Below, in pieces: positions 1 to 11,951 of a stretch of DNA of 64,000 nt (position 1 is its first letter; the number at the start of each line of letters is the position of its first letter). A model generated the notes under the pieces. That model saw nothing but the letters and a program-made list of their open reading frames with translations, was not told the DNA's origin and did not search any database. Source of the DNA: Zygnema cylindricum (lineage: Eukaryota; Streptophyta; Zygnematophyceae; Zygnematales; Zygnemataceae). The DNA lies in contig JBBHKE010002926.1 of the NCBI GenBank assembly GCA_037447655.1, forward strand, positions 309,152-373,151, given 5' to 3'. Position numbers and translations under genes: made by a program.

Positions 1-573
1 GTTTTAACGGCTACTATTAAAAGTCGGTTGATATCCGACTGCACGCATCATCGCCGAGATCTTCGAATGGCCGCTTTGGCAGCTTTTGGGCGTGACATGA
101 CCTAGCACCACGTGGCATGATAATATTGGAAAGCTGGAATCTCGAAGGGCATGAGAACAAGTGTGGAGGAGACATACGTCCATTCCATGGCCTTGTCGTA
201 CACAAGTCGTACAGAAAGGACATCAGCCATAGTACCTTTCTGCACTGTACAGTTCTCTGATTGGTTCGTACATCAGTAGATAAGGGGTTGTGAGAGGGGT
301 TTAGGACTTAGAGGATTGAGGAGGTAGCTGCCTCTCTCCTAATGAGCTTGCACAAATATTGGCATCTTTACCACTTGATAATTAATCGCCTAGTTGGGCA
401 TTTTCAGTGATTCTTTTTGCTGTGGGCTCAATGGAGTTCAGACTCCAAAGGGGTGCAATCAGGTTGTCTATTTGCCTACTTGGGTAGAAGTGGTCTTAGT
501 TGAAGAAGGGTAAGTCAAAAACTATCTAGAGGCTTCCTTAATTCTCTGGTCCAATGGGGGACATAAAATTGCA
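1..573 (+). repeat. 5' LTR of Copia-A, 3' portion
   Basis: It matches 7537-8078 in the 3' LTR over most of its length, for example the shared stretches around the CACGTGGCATGATAATATTGG motif (about 110 and 7614) and the AATATTGGCAT TATA-like region near 355 and 7860. It ends in TTGCA directly before the primer-binding site. The start of the LTR is off the left edge. Confidence 0.85.
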
Positions 574-1514
574 CGTTATGGGCCAACCCTCTAAAGTGCC
601 CATCTTCAACGGATTTGGGTTCATTTATTGGGAAGCCATAATGGTACGGGCTTTGTGTGAAAAACAATAATGCGGTATTGTCACTGGACAAGTGAAACGT
701 TCATCTCAAGGAATCCCACCAGGGTTTAGTGGAGTGAGGTTTTCTACAACAACATATGCCTTAACGGAGAAGGCAAACAATGGGGAGAGAAACGTGTTCG
801 AACAAGGGAAAAAGAAGGAGACACCTCTCACTCCTATCGCCACGGCACCCGGAGCGCCGGCCGTAAAGACCGAGGAAAACGATATTCAAACGAGGGAATA
901 CACAAGCATGGCTGCCAGACATTTCATTTTGAGGCACCTTATTCAAGCTTGTGCAACATCTCATCTTCACATCTTAAAGGCCGAGGAGTTGTGGGTGACT
1001 TTAGTGGAGATCTATGAAGCTGGTACTATTCAGAAGCTCCAGTTGGCTGAGCAAAGGCTAAGGGATTACACTTACAAAGGGAGAAAAATGTTAGATCACT
1101 CTAATGATCTCTCTTGTTTATATATGGAGATGGAGAGTGCCAGGTGGACAAGTACAATGCAGATGAAGGTCAACACCCTCATCATAAAGTTGCCTGATGA
1201 GTATGACAACATAGTGTACCGAGTGCAAGAAATGGGTGACAACTCTTGGAAGTGGGATACAGTGGGCAGGATAAAACTTGTGCAAGAAAACACTATTGAG
1301 ATTTGGAGAGGAAAAAAAAGCATTCAAGCTCTAGCCGCCGGAACGGACCGGTGGGGGGAGGATTCAAGGAAGTCATACAACAGCTTCAAAGGAGAGAAAG
1401 ATCAATCAAGAGGACCGACGTCCCCAAAAGGTCTTTGTCATTTCTGCAAGAAGCCGAGACACTTCATAACAGATTGTACCAAGCTGTCAAAGCTGAGGCT
1501 TCAAGAGAACCGTG
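553..1514 (+). pseudogene. gag of Copia-A, broken
   Basis: This is copia capsid/nucleocapsid. The N-terminal stretch beginning near 553 (MGQPSKVPIFNG region) stops at a TAA around 668. The body then reads openly from 692: a UBN2-like gag domain with the family motifs YTYKGRKMLD, LPDEYDNIVYRVQ and RGKKSIQAL, followed by a CCHC knuckle CHFCKKPRHFITDC. The frame runs into a solo LTR at 1515, so the last residues of the apparent ORF (to 1573) are LTR, not gag. The homologous Copia-B gene continues without interruption from LRLQEN into SGGGSSGG, which fixes the insertion point. Confidence 0.85.
574..588 (+). other. Primer-binding site of Copia-A (half-tRNA iMet type, degraded)
   Basis: CGTTATGGGCCAACC lies directly after the LTR end. 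The intact form in sister elements, GGTTATGGGCCCACC, is complementary to the anticodon stem-loop of plant initiator tRNA-Met (GGUGGGCCCAUAACC, recalled from the known tRNA). Two positions have mutated here. Confidence 0.75.
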
Positions 1515-2520
1515 TGCATTTCTGTGTCCTCCATTCGACTATTGAATTCAGGAAGCCTCTAGATAGTTTTTAACTAACCCACTTTCAGCCACAACCACTG
1601 CCGCCCAAGCACACAAATTGACAGTCTAACTGCACCCATGTGTAGTGTGGACTCCCTTGAGTCCGTCCCAAAAGAATCACTGAAAATGGCCAACCAGCCG
1701 ATTAGTTATGAAGTGGCAAAGATGCCAAGTTTATACAAAACTCTCTAAGGGAGAGAGGTCCCTACCTACCAAATTCTCTGTCCTAAACCCCTCTCACAAC
1801 CCTTATCTAGTGAAGTACGAACCAATCTAACAACTCTAGATTACAAAAAGAACTACGGGCGATGTACTTTTTGTACGGACTGTATACGGCAAGGTCATTG
1901 AGTGGACTCGTGTCCACTTTTAACTCGTCCATCTGTTTTCCGGAATTCCCGCGACCAAATGTTATCTCTCCACGTGTCCCCAGGTCACACCACGTCCGAA
2001 AACGGACAAGGTGACCATTCAGAGATTTCGGCAGCGATATGTGTCGTCGGATCATAAACTGACGTTTAATATTAGTCGTCGAAACAAATGTCCGATTCAT
2101 TTGTTTCGTGCGAAATAATGTTCTTACTATATATTACTTAGTTTTATGTTCTTTCACTTGTCATTCTGTTAATTGGATTCAAGATCAAAACACGGTTTAA
2201 ATAAATATCACACCCTATGTATGTTAACGAACTCCTACGACAGAGCGGTTACAGCTGACGGCTACCCCTCGCTCTGCAGGTCGGAGGTTCGAGTATTGCC
2301 GAACTGAACCTTTCGTTGACAGTGACATAAATCACTCTTTAGTCCTGTCTGTTGAACTAGGACAACCATGTCTCAACCACCCTCTCTATCCTTTAGTTAG
2401 TACAACAAGTATGGTGGCTAGAGAGAGGAGGTGGAGGCAGGCTATCCGCCTTTTTCTTTTTCCTATTTTACTAATCTATTTAGACCTAGAAAATACCCTA
2501 TAAATCTAGTAATTTTAACA
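1515..2520 (-). repeat. Solo LTR inserted in gag of Copia-A
   Basis: About 1006 bp. On the minus strand it starts TGTTAAAATT and ends AAATGCA. It is flanked by CCGTG (1510-1514) and CTGTG (2521-2525), a 5-bp target duplication with one difference. There is no internal coding region, so it is a solo LTR left by LTR-LTR recombination. Near 2245-2305 it carries the tRNA-like GGTTCGAG block found in all LTRs of this family. Confidence 0.85.
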
Positions 2521-5500
2521 CTGTGGAGGGGGTACTTCCAGAGGAAAGAACAAGGCACTTGTGGTCACACAAGTGAAAGGGGAGATTGAGTCCTCTGAGG
2601 AGGAGGATGGGGAGTTTCTTCTTGACGAGAACCCCGAAGTGAAGGAGGTCCCTCAAAAACAAAAGTGTGCTCTCGGAGCCATTCGGGAAGCTCCACAGGA
2701 AGGATGGATCATCGATTTAGGTGCATCCATGCATATGTGTCGTGATATTCACTTCTTTACCACGCTAAGAAAGATACATATTATAGAGATACAGTATGGG
2801 GATGGGAGAGTAGTTAATATAGATCTAGTGGGTTTTGTAGATTTGAAAGTCTTAGTGAACGGTACGAGTTTTATACTCACTTTGTCATTCTCATCTACAT
2901 TGCTCAGCTGAGTAAGAATCTTGTCTGTACCTTTCTGTTAGATGATAAAGAGTTTGATACCTTCACTGGGAAAGAAGTCTTTACAACTAAGTATGGGGAT
3001 GGAGTCTACTTCACAGCAGATAAGGGCAGCCAATGAATGTTTAGGCTTAACGTGAGTAATAAAAAGAAGAATGCTTACTATGTTGGTGTCCCGAATATGA
3101 TGATGTGGCACAAGCGGTTGGGGCATGTGCATTTTGATAGGCTGAGGGGAATGAATAATCTTGTGGTAGTAGAAAGGGTTCAGTTTGTGGACAATGAAAT
3201 GATGGATGATTGTAGTGGCTATGCCCAAGGAAAGGCTCATAGACTCCCCTTCCCAAAACTGCCACATATAGAGGTGAGAAAGTACTAGATCTGGTCCACA
3301 CAGATATCTGGGACCGGCAAAAGTACCTTCGGTCGGAGGAAAGATATATATGATGACAATCAGTGATGACGGGTCTAGATACTCTAGAGTCTACTTTCTA
3401 AAAATAAAGTCTGAAGCACCAACTTACTTCAAAGAATATAAAGCCTGGAGTGAGAAGTTGCATGGAACCCCCATTAAAAATATAAGGAGTGATAATGGAG
3501 GAGAATATACCACTAACCAGTTTGAGGAATACTTGAGGGATGAGGGAGTTCAACATCAAGAAAATGTACCGTATTATCAAAAACAAAATGGGGAAGCTGA
3601 GAGGTTGAACCAGACTCTAAGAGATAGTGTATGCAGTATGGTGGCGGACAAGAAGGTAGGAAAAAGGTTTTGGGTAGAAGCCATTAACTGTAATAACTAC
3701 ATTAAGAATAGAGTCCTTACCTCAGTTGTGAAAGGAATGACATCTTATAAGAGATGGGTTGGAAGGAAACCACATGTCTCTCACCTGAAAATATTTGATA
3801 GTCAAGTTTAGAGTGTTGATACGGATTAGAAAAATTAGAAACTAGATGCCGAAAGGAAACCTGGATATTTTGTGAGATATGATGAGGATGTCACAGGATA
3901 TAGAGTCTATGACCTAGCAAAACAAGATATCATTCTGGTAAAAGACCTAGTTGTTATGGATGAAGGGAAATCATTTGATCCCTTCAAATATTCTAAGAAA
4001 ATAAGAATAAAGTTTTGAGTCCAAGAGTGAGGAGGACTCGGATCCTCCCGAAAGGGACGTGAGTGAAAAAGTGATTGCAGATTCAAAGGAGATCCAAGAT
4101 AGGGGAGGTATACTGGAATCTACAAATATCTCCATACACTCCGAGGTGGAGAAGGAGAAGCCAGAACCAGCTTCCATGGATAGGGGACCGAGTAGACAGG
4201 TAGAAGGAACTTGAGACTTCCCTCCATTCCAACTTCAGACTTTGAGGGAGGACGAAGAAGCAGCAAGCGACTACACGAAAAACAGGCGGCTCACAAGGTA
4301 ACTAAGCAGTCTCACCCTGATAAGCCCCAGTCATACTTAAAATCAATGTACGGTTCGGAGAGAGACAAATGAGTTAGAGCTATAAATGATGAAATGGCCT
4401 CCATCATGGAAGCGATTACTTAAGAGCTGGTGGACTGTCCTCCGGACAAAAAACCGATTGGGTGCATATAGGTATTTAAAGTGAAACTGAACTTAGATAA
4501 CACAATTGAGAGATATAAGGCTCGGTTGGTAGCAAAGGAGTTTACCCAAAAGGAAAGAATAGATTATGAAGAGACTTTGCTCCGGTGGTTCGGTTTCCAT
4601 CGATAAGGATTCTCCTCAGTTTAGCGGCAGCGGAAGACATGGAAGTACACTAGATGGATATTGAGACTGCCTTCCTCAATGGTGAACTGGAGGAAGAAAT
4701 CTTCATGCGGCAACCAAAGGGGTTTGTAGAGGAAGGAGACAAGGGTAACGTGTGCTGACTAATAAAGTCCTTATATGGACTAAAGCAAGCTCCCAAACAA
4801 TGGAATAAGAAACTAGATGAGTTTCTCACTGGTCTGGGATATATCCGGATCAGTTTTGACCATTTTATTATATGTTTAAGGATGAGAATGGTGTTATTTT
4901 CATTGCAATTTTTGTGGATGATTTGCTCGTGAAGTAAGTCTATGGAAAATATCAATAAGTTAAAGAAAGATCTTAAAAGCAAGTTTCACATGAAGGATTT
5001 AGAGGAGGCAAGATACATTCGAGGAATTCAAATAGAGAGAGATAGGAGGAAAAAGATTATCAGACATTTTAAAAAAAAAAGCTATAGAGAATATGCTTGA
5101 GAAAGAAAAACAGTTGTACCACTCCCATGGACTTAAAAAAAGTTTGTGATGGGAGTGTAGAAGGAGGAGTGATAATCTTAGATGATCACATGAGTCTGGA
5201 AGAGAGATAGTTTATGATGTCTTTCCCTTACAGGCAGGTTGTAGGAAGCTTAATCTACTTTATGAACTGTACTAGACTGGATATAGCGGCAGCATTTGGA
5301 GTTCTCAGTAGGAGTCTAAATGATCCTAGGAAGAGAGATTGGGAGGCTGCCAACAGAGTCATGAAATATCTGGTGGGAACTAGGGATTTATGGTTGCATT
5401 TGGTAGGGAAGCACACTGACATCACTACTTGGAGTGATGCCAGTTATGGGGATACACCTATGAGAAGATGCACTTCTGGATATGTGTTGTATGTGGGGGA

Positions 5501-5910
5501 AGGTGCTTGGTGTTGGAGTAGCAAGCAACAAAAGGTGGTTGCTTAGTCCACTATGGAGGCTGAGTACATGGCCTCTTGTTCTGCTGTGAGAGAGCTAATA
5601 AGGGTTAAGTCTTTATTGCAAGAACTGGGGTATATAAAGGAGGGAGTGCATGAATTTTTTGTGATAACCAGGTTGCCTTTGCAATTGTCGCCAATCCAAA
5701 ACATCACTTTTAAGGCCAAACATATTTACATAAGATTACGTTTTGTAAGAGAGAATGTTGAAAACAAAACTGTGAATCTTGTGTATAGGGGTGATGGGGA
5801 AATGGTGGCTGATATGATGACCAAACCTGTGCCATCTCTCAAGTTAAAATATTGTAGAGAAAAGTGTGGATTAAAAGAATAATTAAAATTAGACTACAAA
5901 AGAAGGGGAG
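2521..5910 (+). pseudogene. pol of Copia-A (protease, integrase, reverse transcriptase, RNase H), broken
   Basis: The protease active site reads IIDLGAS near 2709, where the family normally has DSGAS. A GAG-pre-integrase zinc region (HKRLGHVHFDRL, C..C) lies at 3037-3288. The integrase core at 3350-3811 keeps RSDNGGEY and AERLNQTL. Reverse transcriptase is spread over 3840-5100 through many stops and shifts, with a FVDDLL catalytic box near 4910. RNase H lies at 5214-5882 (TTWSDASYGD, then EAEYMAS after an in-frame TAG near 5546). The number of lesions indicates an old, inactive copy. Confidence 0.88.
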
Positions 5911-8078
5911 TGTTGAAATCACTAGATTTAGGGGGTATTTCCCAAGTCTGAATAGATTAAGTAAAAGCGTAGGCAGTTTGCCTCCACCTTCTCTCTCTAG
6001 CCCCCATACTCGATGTAGTCACTGAAGGTGAGAGAGAGTGGTGGAGCCATGGCTGCCTTAGCTACACAGGGAGGACTGTAGAGTGACATAAGTCACTCTT
6101 AACAAAAACGTTGAGTGTGGCAGGACTCGAACCTTCAACCGGCAGAGCGAGGCGTAGCCGTCAGCTTTAAACTGGTCGGTCGTAGAATTTTTTTAGAGTA
6201 TATAGGGTTTAAATTTATTTAACCATTGTTAAGGAACCTTAATCCGATTAACGAAATTAGAGATAACAAGTATAAAGACAAGTTCTAATATAGTGCGAAC
6301 AAAAACCCGCACAAAACAAATGTATCGCTATTTGTTTTAACGGCTAATATTAAAAGTAGGTTTTGTTGATATTTGACTATTTTTTAGGTCTTTATAGAAA
6401 AAGAGCAAAGGCAGTCTGTCCCTGACTCCCTTCTCCAAGCCACCACACTTGTTGTAGTCACTGAAGGCTTGATAGGGAGCTAGAGCCATGGAAGCTCACT
6501 AGAGAAGACAGGGGGTGGATTAGATAGATTTACCAAAAGTTAATTGACAGATCCAGGAATTGATCCTGGTACCTGCCGTCCGTCAATTAACATTAGCCAT
6601 TAGCTCTAACTGTTAAGTCTAGGACAAATGTTACAATATATAGGGTTTGATAAATATATAAATCGTCACATGTGGATTAATTCGTTTAACGGCGAATAGA
6701 TACTTAGTGCATAGATACAGTTTGATTTAGTACGAAGTACGGTATAGGAACAGAACGAATACCGCGCATTTGTTTCGATAGCGAAATAAATACCGCGCGT
6801 CGAATTTAATCGGCTAGGATTATAGCAGGTTTTGATCGGACGGCCGCGATAGGCGCCGCAATCACGGAAAAGGTACTTTTGGCGTTTAACAATCTTTGCC
6901 ACGTCAGATGACACGTGGCGTGATAACATTGGATTACGGGAATTCCGGAGATTACAGGAACTAATCCTGATTTGACACGTGTCGACATTTTGGCCATGTC
7001 GTACAATGGCCGTACAGAAAGTACACCGGCACCTGTATTTTTCTGTACGACACAGTAATTTGATTGGTGCCGTACTTCAGTAGATAGAGTTTTAGAGGGG
7101 GAATAGGACTTAGAAAATTTTGGGTAGGTAGTTGCCTCTCCCAGAGAGCACTTTGTATAAATGGAAAACTTTGGCCAGCCATAAGAATCAATTTACTTGA
7201 CCATTTTTAGTTATTCTTTTTGCTACGAACTCAGGGGAGTCCAGGGTACACATGGGTGTTGTCGCTTAGAGGTTTTGTCTGCCAGGGTGGCGGTATATCG
7301 AAGGGAAAGTCAAAGTGGGTGAATGTGTCCAAATCTCAATTCTAACTTTGCATTCTGTGGTGGAACTGAGCACACAGAAAGTCTTATTTCACAAGGGTGA
7401 AGCTATAATGGGTTTGTGATTGTCAAGGGGTCAGTAATTTGGGTTTATATCAAACTTGGAGTCGGCACTATCTAGATAAGCTTCTTTTGGATCTGCTTAC
7501 TCTGAGGGCCAATGGAGGTCTCAGAGTTTCAGGTTTAGATCAGGCGGCACGCATCATCGCCGAGATCTCGGAATGGCCGTTTTGGCGGTTTTCGAGCGTG
7601 AGAAGACCCGGCCCCACGTGGCATGATAATATTGGAAAGCGGGAATCTCGGAGGGCATGAGAACAAGTCTAGAGGAGACAAACGTCCACTCCATGGCCCT
7701 ATCGCACACAGGCTATACAGAAAGGACATTAACTATAGTACCTTTCTACACTATATAGTTCTCTGGTTGGTTCGTGAATCTGTACATAGGGGTTGTAAGA
7801 GGGGTTTAACACTTAGAGGTTTGAGGAGGTAGCCACCTCTCTCCCAATGAGCTTGTATAAATATTGGCATTTTTGTCACTTGATAATTAATCTCTTGGTT
7901 GGGCGTTTTCAGTGATTATTTTTGTTGTGGGCTCAATGGAGGTCAGACTGCACAGGGGTGCAGTCAGGTTGTCTATTTGCGTGACTGGGTAGTAGTGGTC
8001 CTAGTTGAAGAAGGGTTAGTTAAAAACTATCCAAAGGCTTTATGAATTATGCAGTCCAATGGGGGACACAGAATTGCA
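5911..8078 (+). repeat. 3' LTR of Copia-A, interrupted by a solo LTR
   Basis: It begins TGTTGAAATC after the polypurine tract and ends TTGCA at 8078. The true LTR is 5911-6363 plus 7537-8078; 7532-7536 is the second GGTTT target copy of the insertion. Reading across the insertion restores the sequence seen at positions 1-60. An antisense tRNA-like block (GGACTCGAACC) lies near 6126. Confidence 0.87.
6364..7531 (+). repeat. Solo LTR (subfamily B) nested in the Copia-A 3' LTR
   Basis: 1168 bp, TGTTGATATT to GAGTTTCA, with a perfect 5-bp target duplication GGTTT at 6359-6363 and 7532-7536. It is closely similar to the 5' LTR of Copia-B (13590-14766), including the TGTATAAATGG promoter-like box (near 7153) and the terminal GGAGGTCTCAGAGTTTCA. 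It defines the exact ends of this LTR subfamily. Confidence 0.92.
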
Positions 8079-9538
8079 TGACGTTGAATTTCAAATGGTA
8101 AACACGCAATGACAGCCGTAGAATTTCAACGGTCTTCTAAGATTATTCGGTGCGCCGTCGGGATCGAATGGCCATCATTGATCGGCGAATTACGAACGGA
8201 CGGCACGCGTGAGTGCTGGCATGCCGAAAAGACTTTTTGGCAGCACTTCGCCAAAGTGGAGGAAAATTGACACGTGGCACCATCCTATAGGATGCTAGAG
8301 AAGAAAAGGACAGAACAACCACAATTTATTCGCCACATGGCAGACCGAGAATGGTGCCGCATAATTTTGTACATAAAGTACAGCGGCTACCATACTTTGT
8401 ATATACATTATGTATTATATGATAATTTTTTTGGTCTAGAGGGGCTATGGGTAGGTTCTTAGAACTTAGACTTTTTTGAAAGCCCTCTTTCCCAGAGGCC
8501 ATCTGTATAAATTCGCTGTCTTTGAACAACCATAACTTAGGGTGATTCTCCTTATATTTATAACTTAGCGAAAAAAAATTGTTTTTTATCGCAGATCTGG
8601 CGGACGCAGATTTCACACGTCCTTATGTGTAACAACGACATTGTTACTTAAGGGTGTGATGATTGTATACGTTGACAATGCCCGTGACGGTTGTCAACAT
8701 CTACAATCTTTGATGACGCACGTTATTTTTTCTAACTGCGTGTGACGTCGCATGAGTTTTTGTGACATTCTAGATGTACCGCCTTCCACCCTGTGCCCTT
8801 TCACGGTAGAAGAAGATGCAAATTGCCTTTGCGTCGCTTGTCCGCTCGACGTGAAATGCCATCGGAATCTTGAGATCCTTAGCGAAAATAAAATCCATGC
8901 CCAGCGCAAACGAACAAAACCAAACAAATTGTGTACTTTCCTTCATCGTACCTGAACGGAAATGGACAAAACACAGCGAATAGTGCACTTTCGCCGTAGA
9001 TTGAATTCTTTTGATTTTTTTGTAAAAAAAATACACATGTTTATTCGTGTTCTTATTTATTTTTCGAAAAATAATTTGTTTTAAAACACATCGTCCTTGT
9101 ATTTTAAAGAAAAAATTGAAGATGACGTTTTTTGGCGTGGTCGTGGGTCGAAGACTAAAAGACGACAACGTGTAGTGTATCCTAAATTCGATGATGACGC
9201 AAAATGCACTTTTCTTTTTTTTCTATTTTTTTGTATGGTTGAAACATACGTGGTATGGCTCTAAGTTTAAGAGGAAAACGACAGAAAAAAAACCTTACTT
9301 TGGCACATAAAGACGCACCCTTAATGCTCAGGTGAGCAATTTCAGTGATTCCCTTTTTCTGCAGATTCAGGGGAGTCTAGGCTACACGAGGTTGTAGTCG
9401 GTCAGAGTTTTTGCGTGCCACGATGGCAGTTAATCATTGCCAAAGTCAAAAGTGCAAATACTATCCTATAGGCTTCATATAAGTTGGACATTCTATATAC
9501 CACCCTCCAATCAGAATCTAACAAGAGACGTGACGGGC
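8079..9538 (+). repeat. Diverged LTR remnant, split by a MITE
   Basis: 8079-8539 and 9321-9480 resemble the 3' half of the copia LTRs in this window: a TGTATAAATTCG box near 8509, CCATAACTTA near 8530, then after the MITE a TTTCAGTGATT block (near 9342) and a GGGGAGTCTAGGCTACACGAGG block (near 9372). No coding sequence is evident. 9481-9538 is a short unclassified stretch before a minus-strand LTR. Confidence 0.55.
8540..9320. mobile_element. PIF/Harbinger-like non-autonomous element (MITE), TTA target duplication
   Basis: A 781-bp insertion with short terminal inverted repeats (GGGTG at the left, CACCC at the right, with further weak similarity inward) flanked by TTA at 8537-8539 and 9321-9323. 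Removing it restores CATAACTTAATGCTCA, close to CATAACTTACTGCTCA in related LTRs, so the insertion is real. GGG...CCC ends with a TTA duplication are typical of PIF/Harbinger and Tourist elements. I recognise no transposase; the open frames inside have no visible domain. Confidence 0.65.
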
Positions 9539-10590
9539 TGCAACTCTGAGACCTCCATATGAACTCAGAGTAAGCAGCTCACACGAAGCCTCTAGGATAA
9601 CCCTGACCCCTTTGTATTTTAGCACAAATAACCGTCACCCTAACAAACAAAAACTCTGACCACCTTCACCATTGTGAAGGCATGACTCCCCTGAGTCTAT
9701 AGCAAAAAGAATCTCTGAATTTGCTCCCCTGAGTAGTAAGTTATGGAGGGTCAAAGTTTGACCTTTTGTAAAGAAGCTCTCTGAGAGAGAGGGTCCTATC
9801 TACCAATTTTTTCTAAGTCCTATCTCTCTCTAAAACTCTATCTGCTGATGTACGACACCAATCATATTGTTGTACCGTACAGAAAGGTACAAATGTCGGT
9901 GTACTTTATGTACGAACATTGTACGACATGACAAAAATATCAACACGTGTCTTTTCTGGATTTGTTTCCGTAATCCCTGGAGATGTCGAAATCGAATGTC
10001 GTGGTGCCACGTGTCATCCGATATTGCGACAACCATAAACCGCCGAAATCTTCTTCCACGATCTTGGCATGCTTTCCGGCCGTCCGATTGAATGTTGATT
10101 TCAATCGTAGCCGTCATAAATAGTTGTGATGTATTTGTTTCGCTATCGAAACAAATGCACGCTACTAATTTATTCTTCGTACTCGTGATCCGTACATTTA
10201 AAACTGACTCTATGTATCCCGTATATATAGTTGTTGTTAAATGAATTAGTCTACATGTTAACGTTTAAATACGTAATACACTCTATATCATTTACCACTA
10301 ATTCTAGACTAAATGGATGAGGTTACCACCTATCGGCGGCATTTCCCATCTGTAGGTACCAGGATCAAATCCTCTAGGCGACAACTACCTTTTGGTAAAT
10401 TAACTACTTTACTACCCCGTAAATCTCTCAATAGCATAGGCAGCCATGACAGTAGCTTCCTCTCCAACTTCTCAGTGACTGCATCAAGTGTGAGAGTTGG
10501 AGGGAGAAGTTAGAGTCAGACTGCCTCGGCTTCTTTTTCTGCACTTTATTTTAGACCTAGAAAATACTAAAAGAATCATCAATTTCTACA
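9539..10590 (-). repeat. LTR of Copia-C subfamily (5' or solo), minus strand
   Basis: On the minus strand it runs from TGTAGAAATTG to GAGTTGCA. It is homologous along its length to the Copia-C 5' LTR at 34904-35954 and has the same 1-kb right flank. The left part (9539 to about 10000) differs from the other copy at many positions. The right part is nearly identical. No matching 5-bp target duplication is visible. Confidence 0.75.
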
Positions 10591-11572
10591 CATCCATATT
10601 GGCTTCGATTTTATTAAGCATGGTCGTCGGCCGGTCTACATGTAAAACCATCCGTCTTATCCATAGTAAAAAATGTACTTTTTACAAAATAGTACGTATC
10701 ACGAAACATGCAAGTTGTAAAGGTTGTGTTGTGAGACCGTACTGGTATTTCCGCCATAGCAAAAGTACGAATGTTCTTTGTTTAAATTATCGTAAAACTG
10801 TACATTTCTCAGGACCAAAGAAGCTCGATTTAAACCCGATACCATAACAAGCAAAAAAAACCAAGGGAGACCTTCCATCAGGCAAAAAGTGGGGTTGTTT
10901 ACAGGAGAAAGTGCCTTTTCGTACTAAGCCGTACTTTTTTTTTTTTTTTTACAAAAGATTTTTACTAGAAATTCGTTAAGATTCTCCAGACTATTGGCGA
11001 AACTTCCATCGTCCGATTTTGAATTTTCGACCCAAACGCCCCTTCCATCCAATACCTGGCGAGTCTCCTCCGACTGTCCTCAGAAGGACACTTTGCGCTT
11101 ACTGGGCGCGTGTATTGGTCCACTTGTAAAAGTCAAATTCGATCCACTACAAATTTGAAGTTATAAACTTACATGTGGCAAATGGCGTGTACCATCTGAC
11201 ATCAAAGCCACCCTGTTCAACGACAAAATCTTAGTTGTAGGGCATCTTGTCACGTCTCTTTTATAAATGTGCACAATCAAGTAAAGTACAGTACAGTAGT
11301 TGCCATCTCCATTTTTCTAATAGAATGCACATTTGTACAAATATTCATTTTGCAACAGTTTTTGTGGCCCTTCGTACAACGACAAATACAAGAATCATTA
11401 TTCCCGGCCGGATCAACAAGATCGTTCGTGGTACCAATCACAATCCAACAAGTAAGCAAATTTTCCCTCGCTGATACGACCTGATAGAAAGGTGTTACAA
11501 ATATTACTGCCAGTAAACGTGACCGTACGATTACTAGAATGCCTGGTGGAAGGTTACCCTAAGACCTCTCAC
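10066..11572. repeat. Segmental duplicate, copy 1 (pairs with 35430-36936)
   Basis: It is identical by eye to 35430-36936 at a constant offset of 25364, apart from a T/C difference at 10066/35430 itself. It spans the right half of a copia LTR plus about 980 bp of non-LTR sequence. The open frames inside (10313-10513, 10497-10847, 11247-11474) translate identically in both copies but show no recognisable domain, and I do not call them genes. The right end is sharp: ...CTCTCAC followed by ATAGCG here and by LRR exon sequence in the other copy. Confidence 0.85.
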
Positions 11573-11729
11573 ATAGCGTGACTTATTTCTATCGTGCTTT
11601 CCACTTTCTTTCGTGGTAAAAATTTTGTAGATGTCACACTTTTTGCAACTTTTTCATGCGCAGATTGGCGAATAACAAGTTGTTTTCCAAAACTTTACTT
11701 ATTTTGTTCTCAATTATTGTTTGAAAATG

Positions 11730-11951
11730 TACACTGTGAATCGTCGTTGGGGCTCACTTTTTTTTCGCCTCTTGGAACATCTTTTATCCGTACACACTTG
11801 TCGAATTGTGAATCCGATGGTTGCGATTGAAAGTCAAGATTTCGAGCTTCCGATTGGCGCTCTCAACCTGAAAATCCAACAAGTGTGTACAGAGAAAAGA
11901 TGTTTTAAGTGGCGAAAAAAACATTAACGCTAATTGCGAAAACACGGTGTA
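11730..11951. mobile_element. TA-flanked MITE (CACCG family), diverged
   Basis: The left end is TACACTGTGAATCG and the right end is GAAAACACGGTGTA. The interior is similar to the element at 55859-56080, with shared blocks of the TCCGTACACAC and GAGAAAAGATG type. The family is present at least five more times in the window. Confidence 0.65.

Larger units (their letters stand above)
1..8078 (+). mobile_element. Copia-A: degenerate Ty1/copia LTR retrotransposon, left end outside window
   Basis: Order is LTR (ending at 573), primer-binding site, gag, protease, integrase, reverse transcriptase, RNase H, polypurine tract (agaaggggag) and LTR (from 5911). Integrase before reverse transcriptase places it in Ty1/copia. 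Every coding region contains stops or frameshifts. Two later insertions interrupt it: a minus-strand solo LTR in gag (1515-2520) and a plus-strand solo LTR in the 3' LTR (6364-7531). Both LTRs of this element end in TTGCA. The left target duplication lies outside the window. Confidence 0.9.

Noticed and set aside
1303-1573. gag C-terminus continuing to 1573
   Set aside because: The homologous Copia-B gene shows that gag is interrupted at 1514 by a solo LTR; the rest is LTR sequence.
10313-10847. Genes in the duplicated segment (frames 10313-10513 and 10497-10847)
   Set aside because: The identical frames in both copies reflect sequence identity, not coding constraint; they overlap LTR sequence and have no domain.
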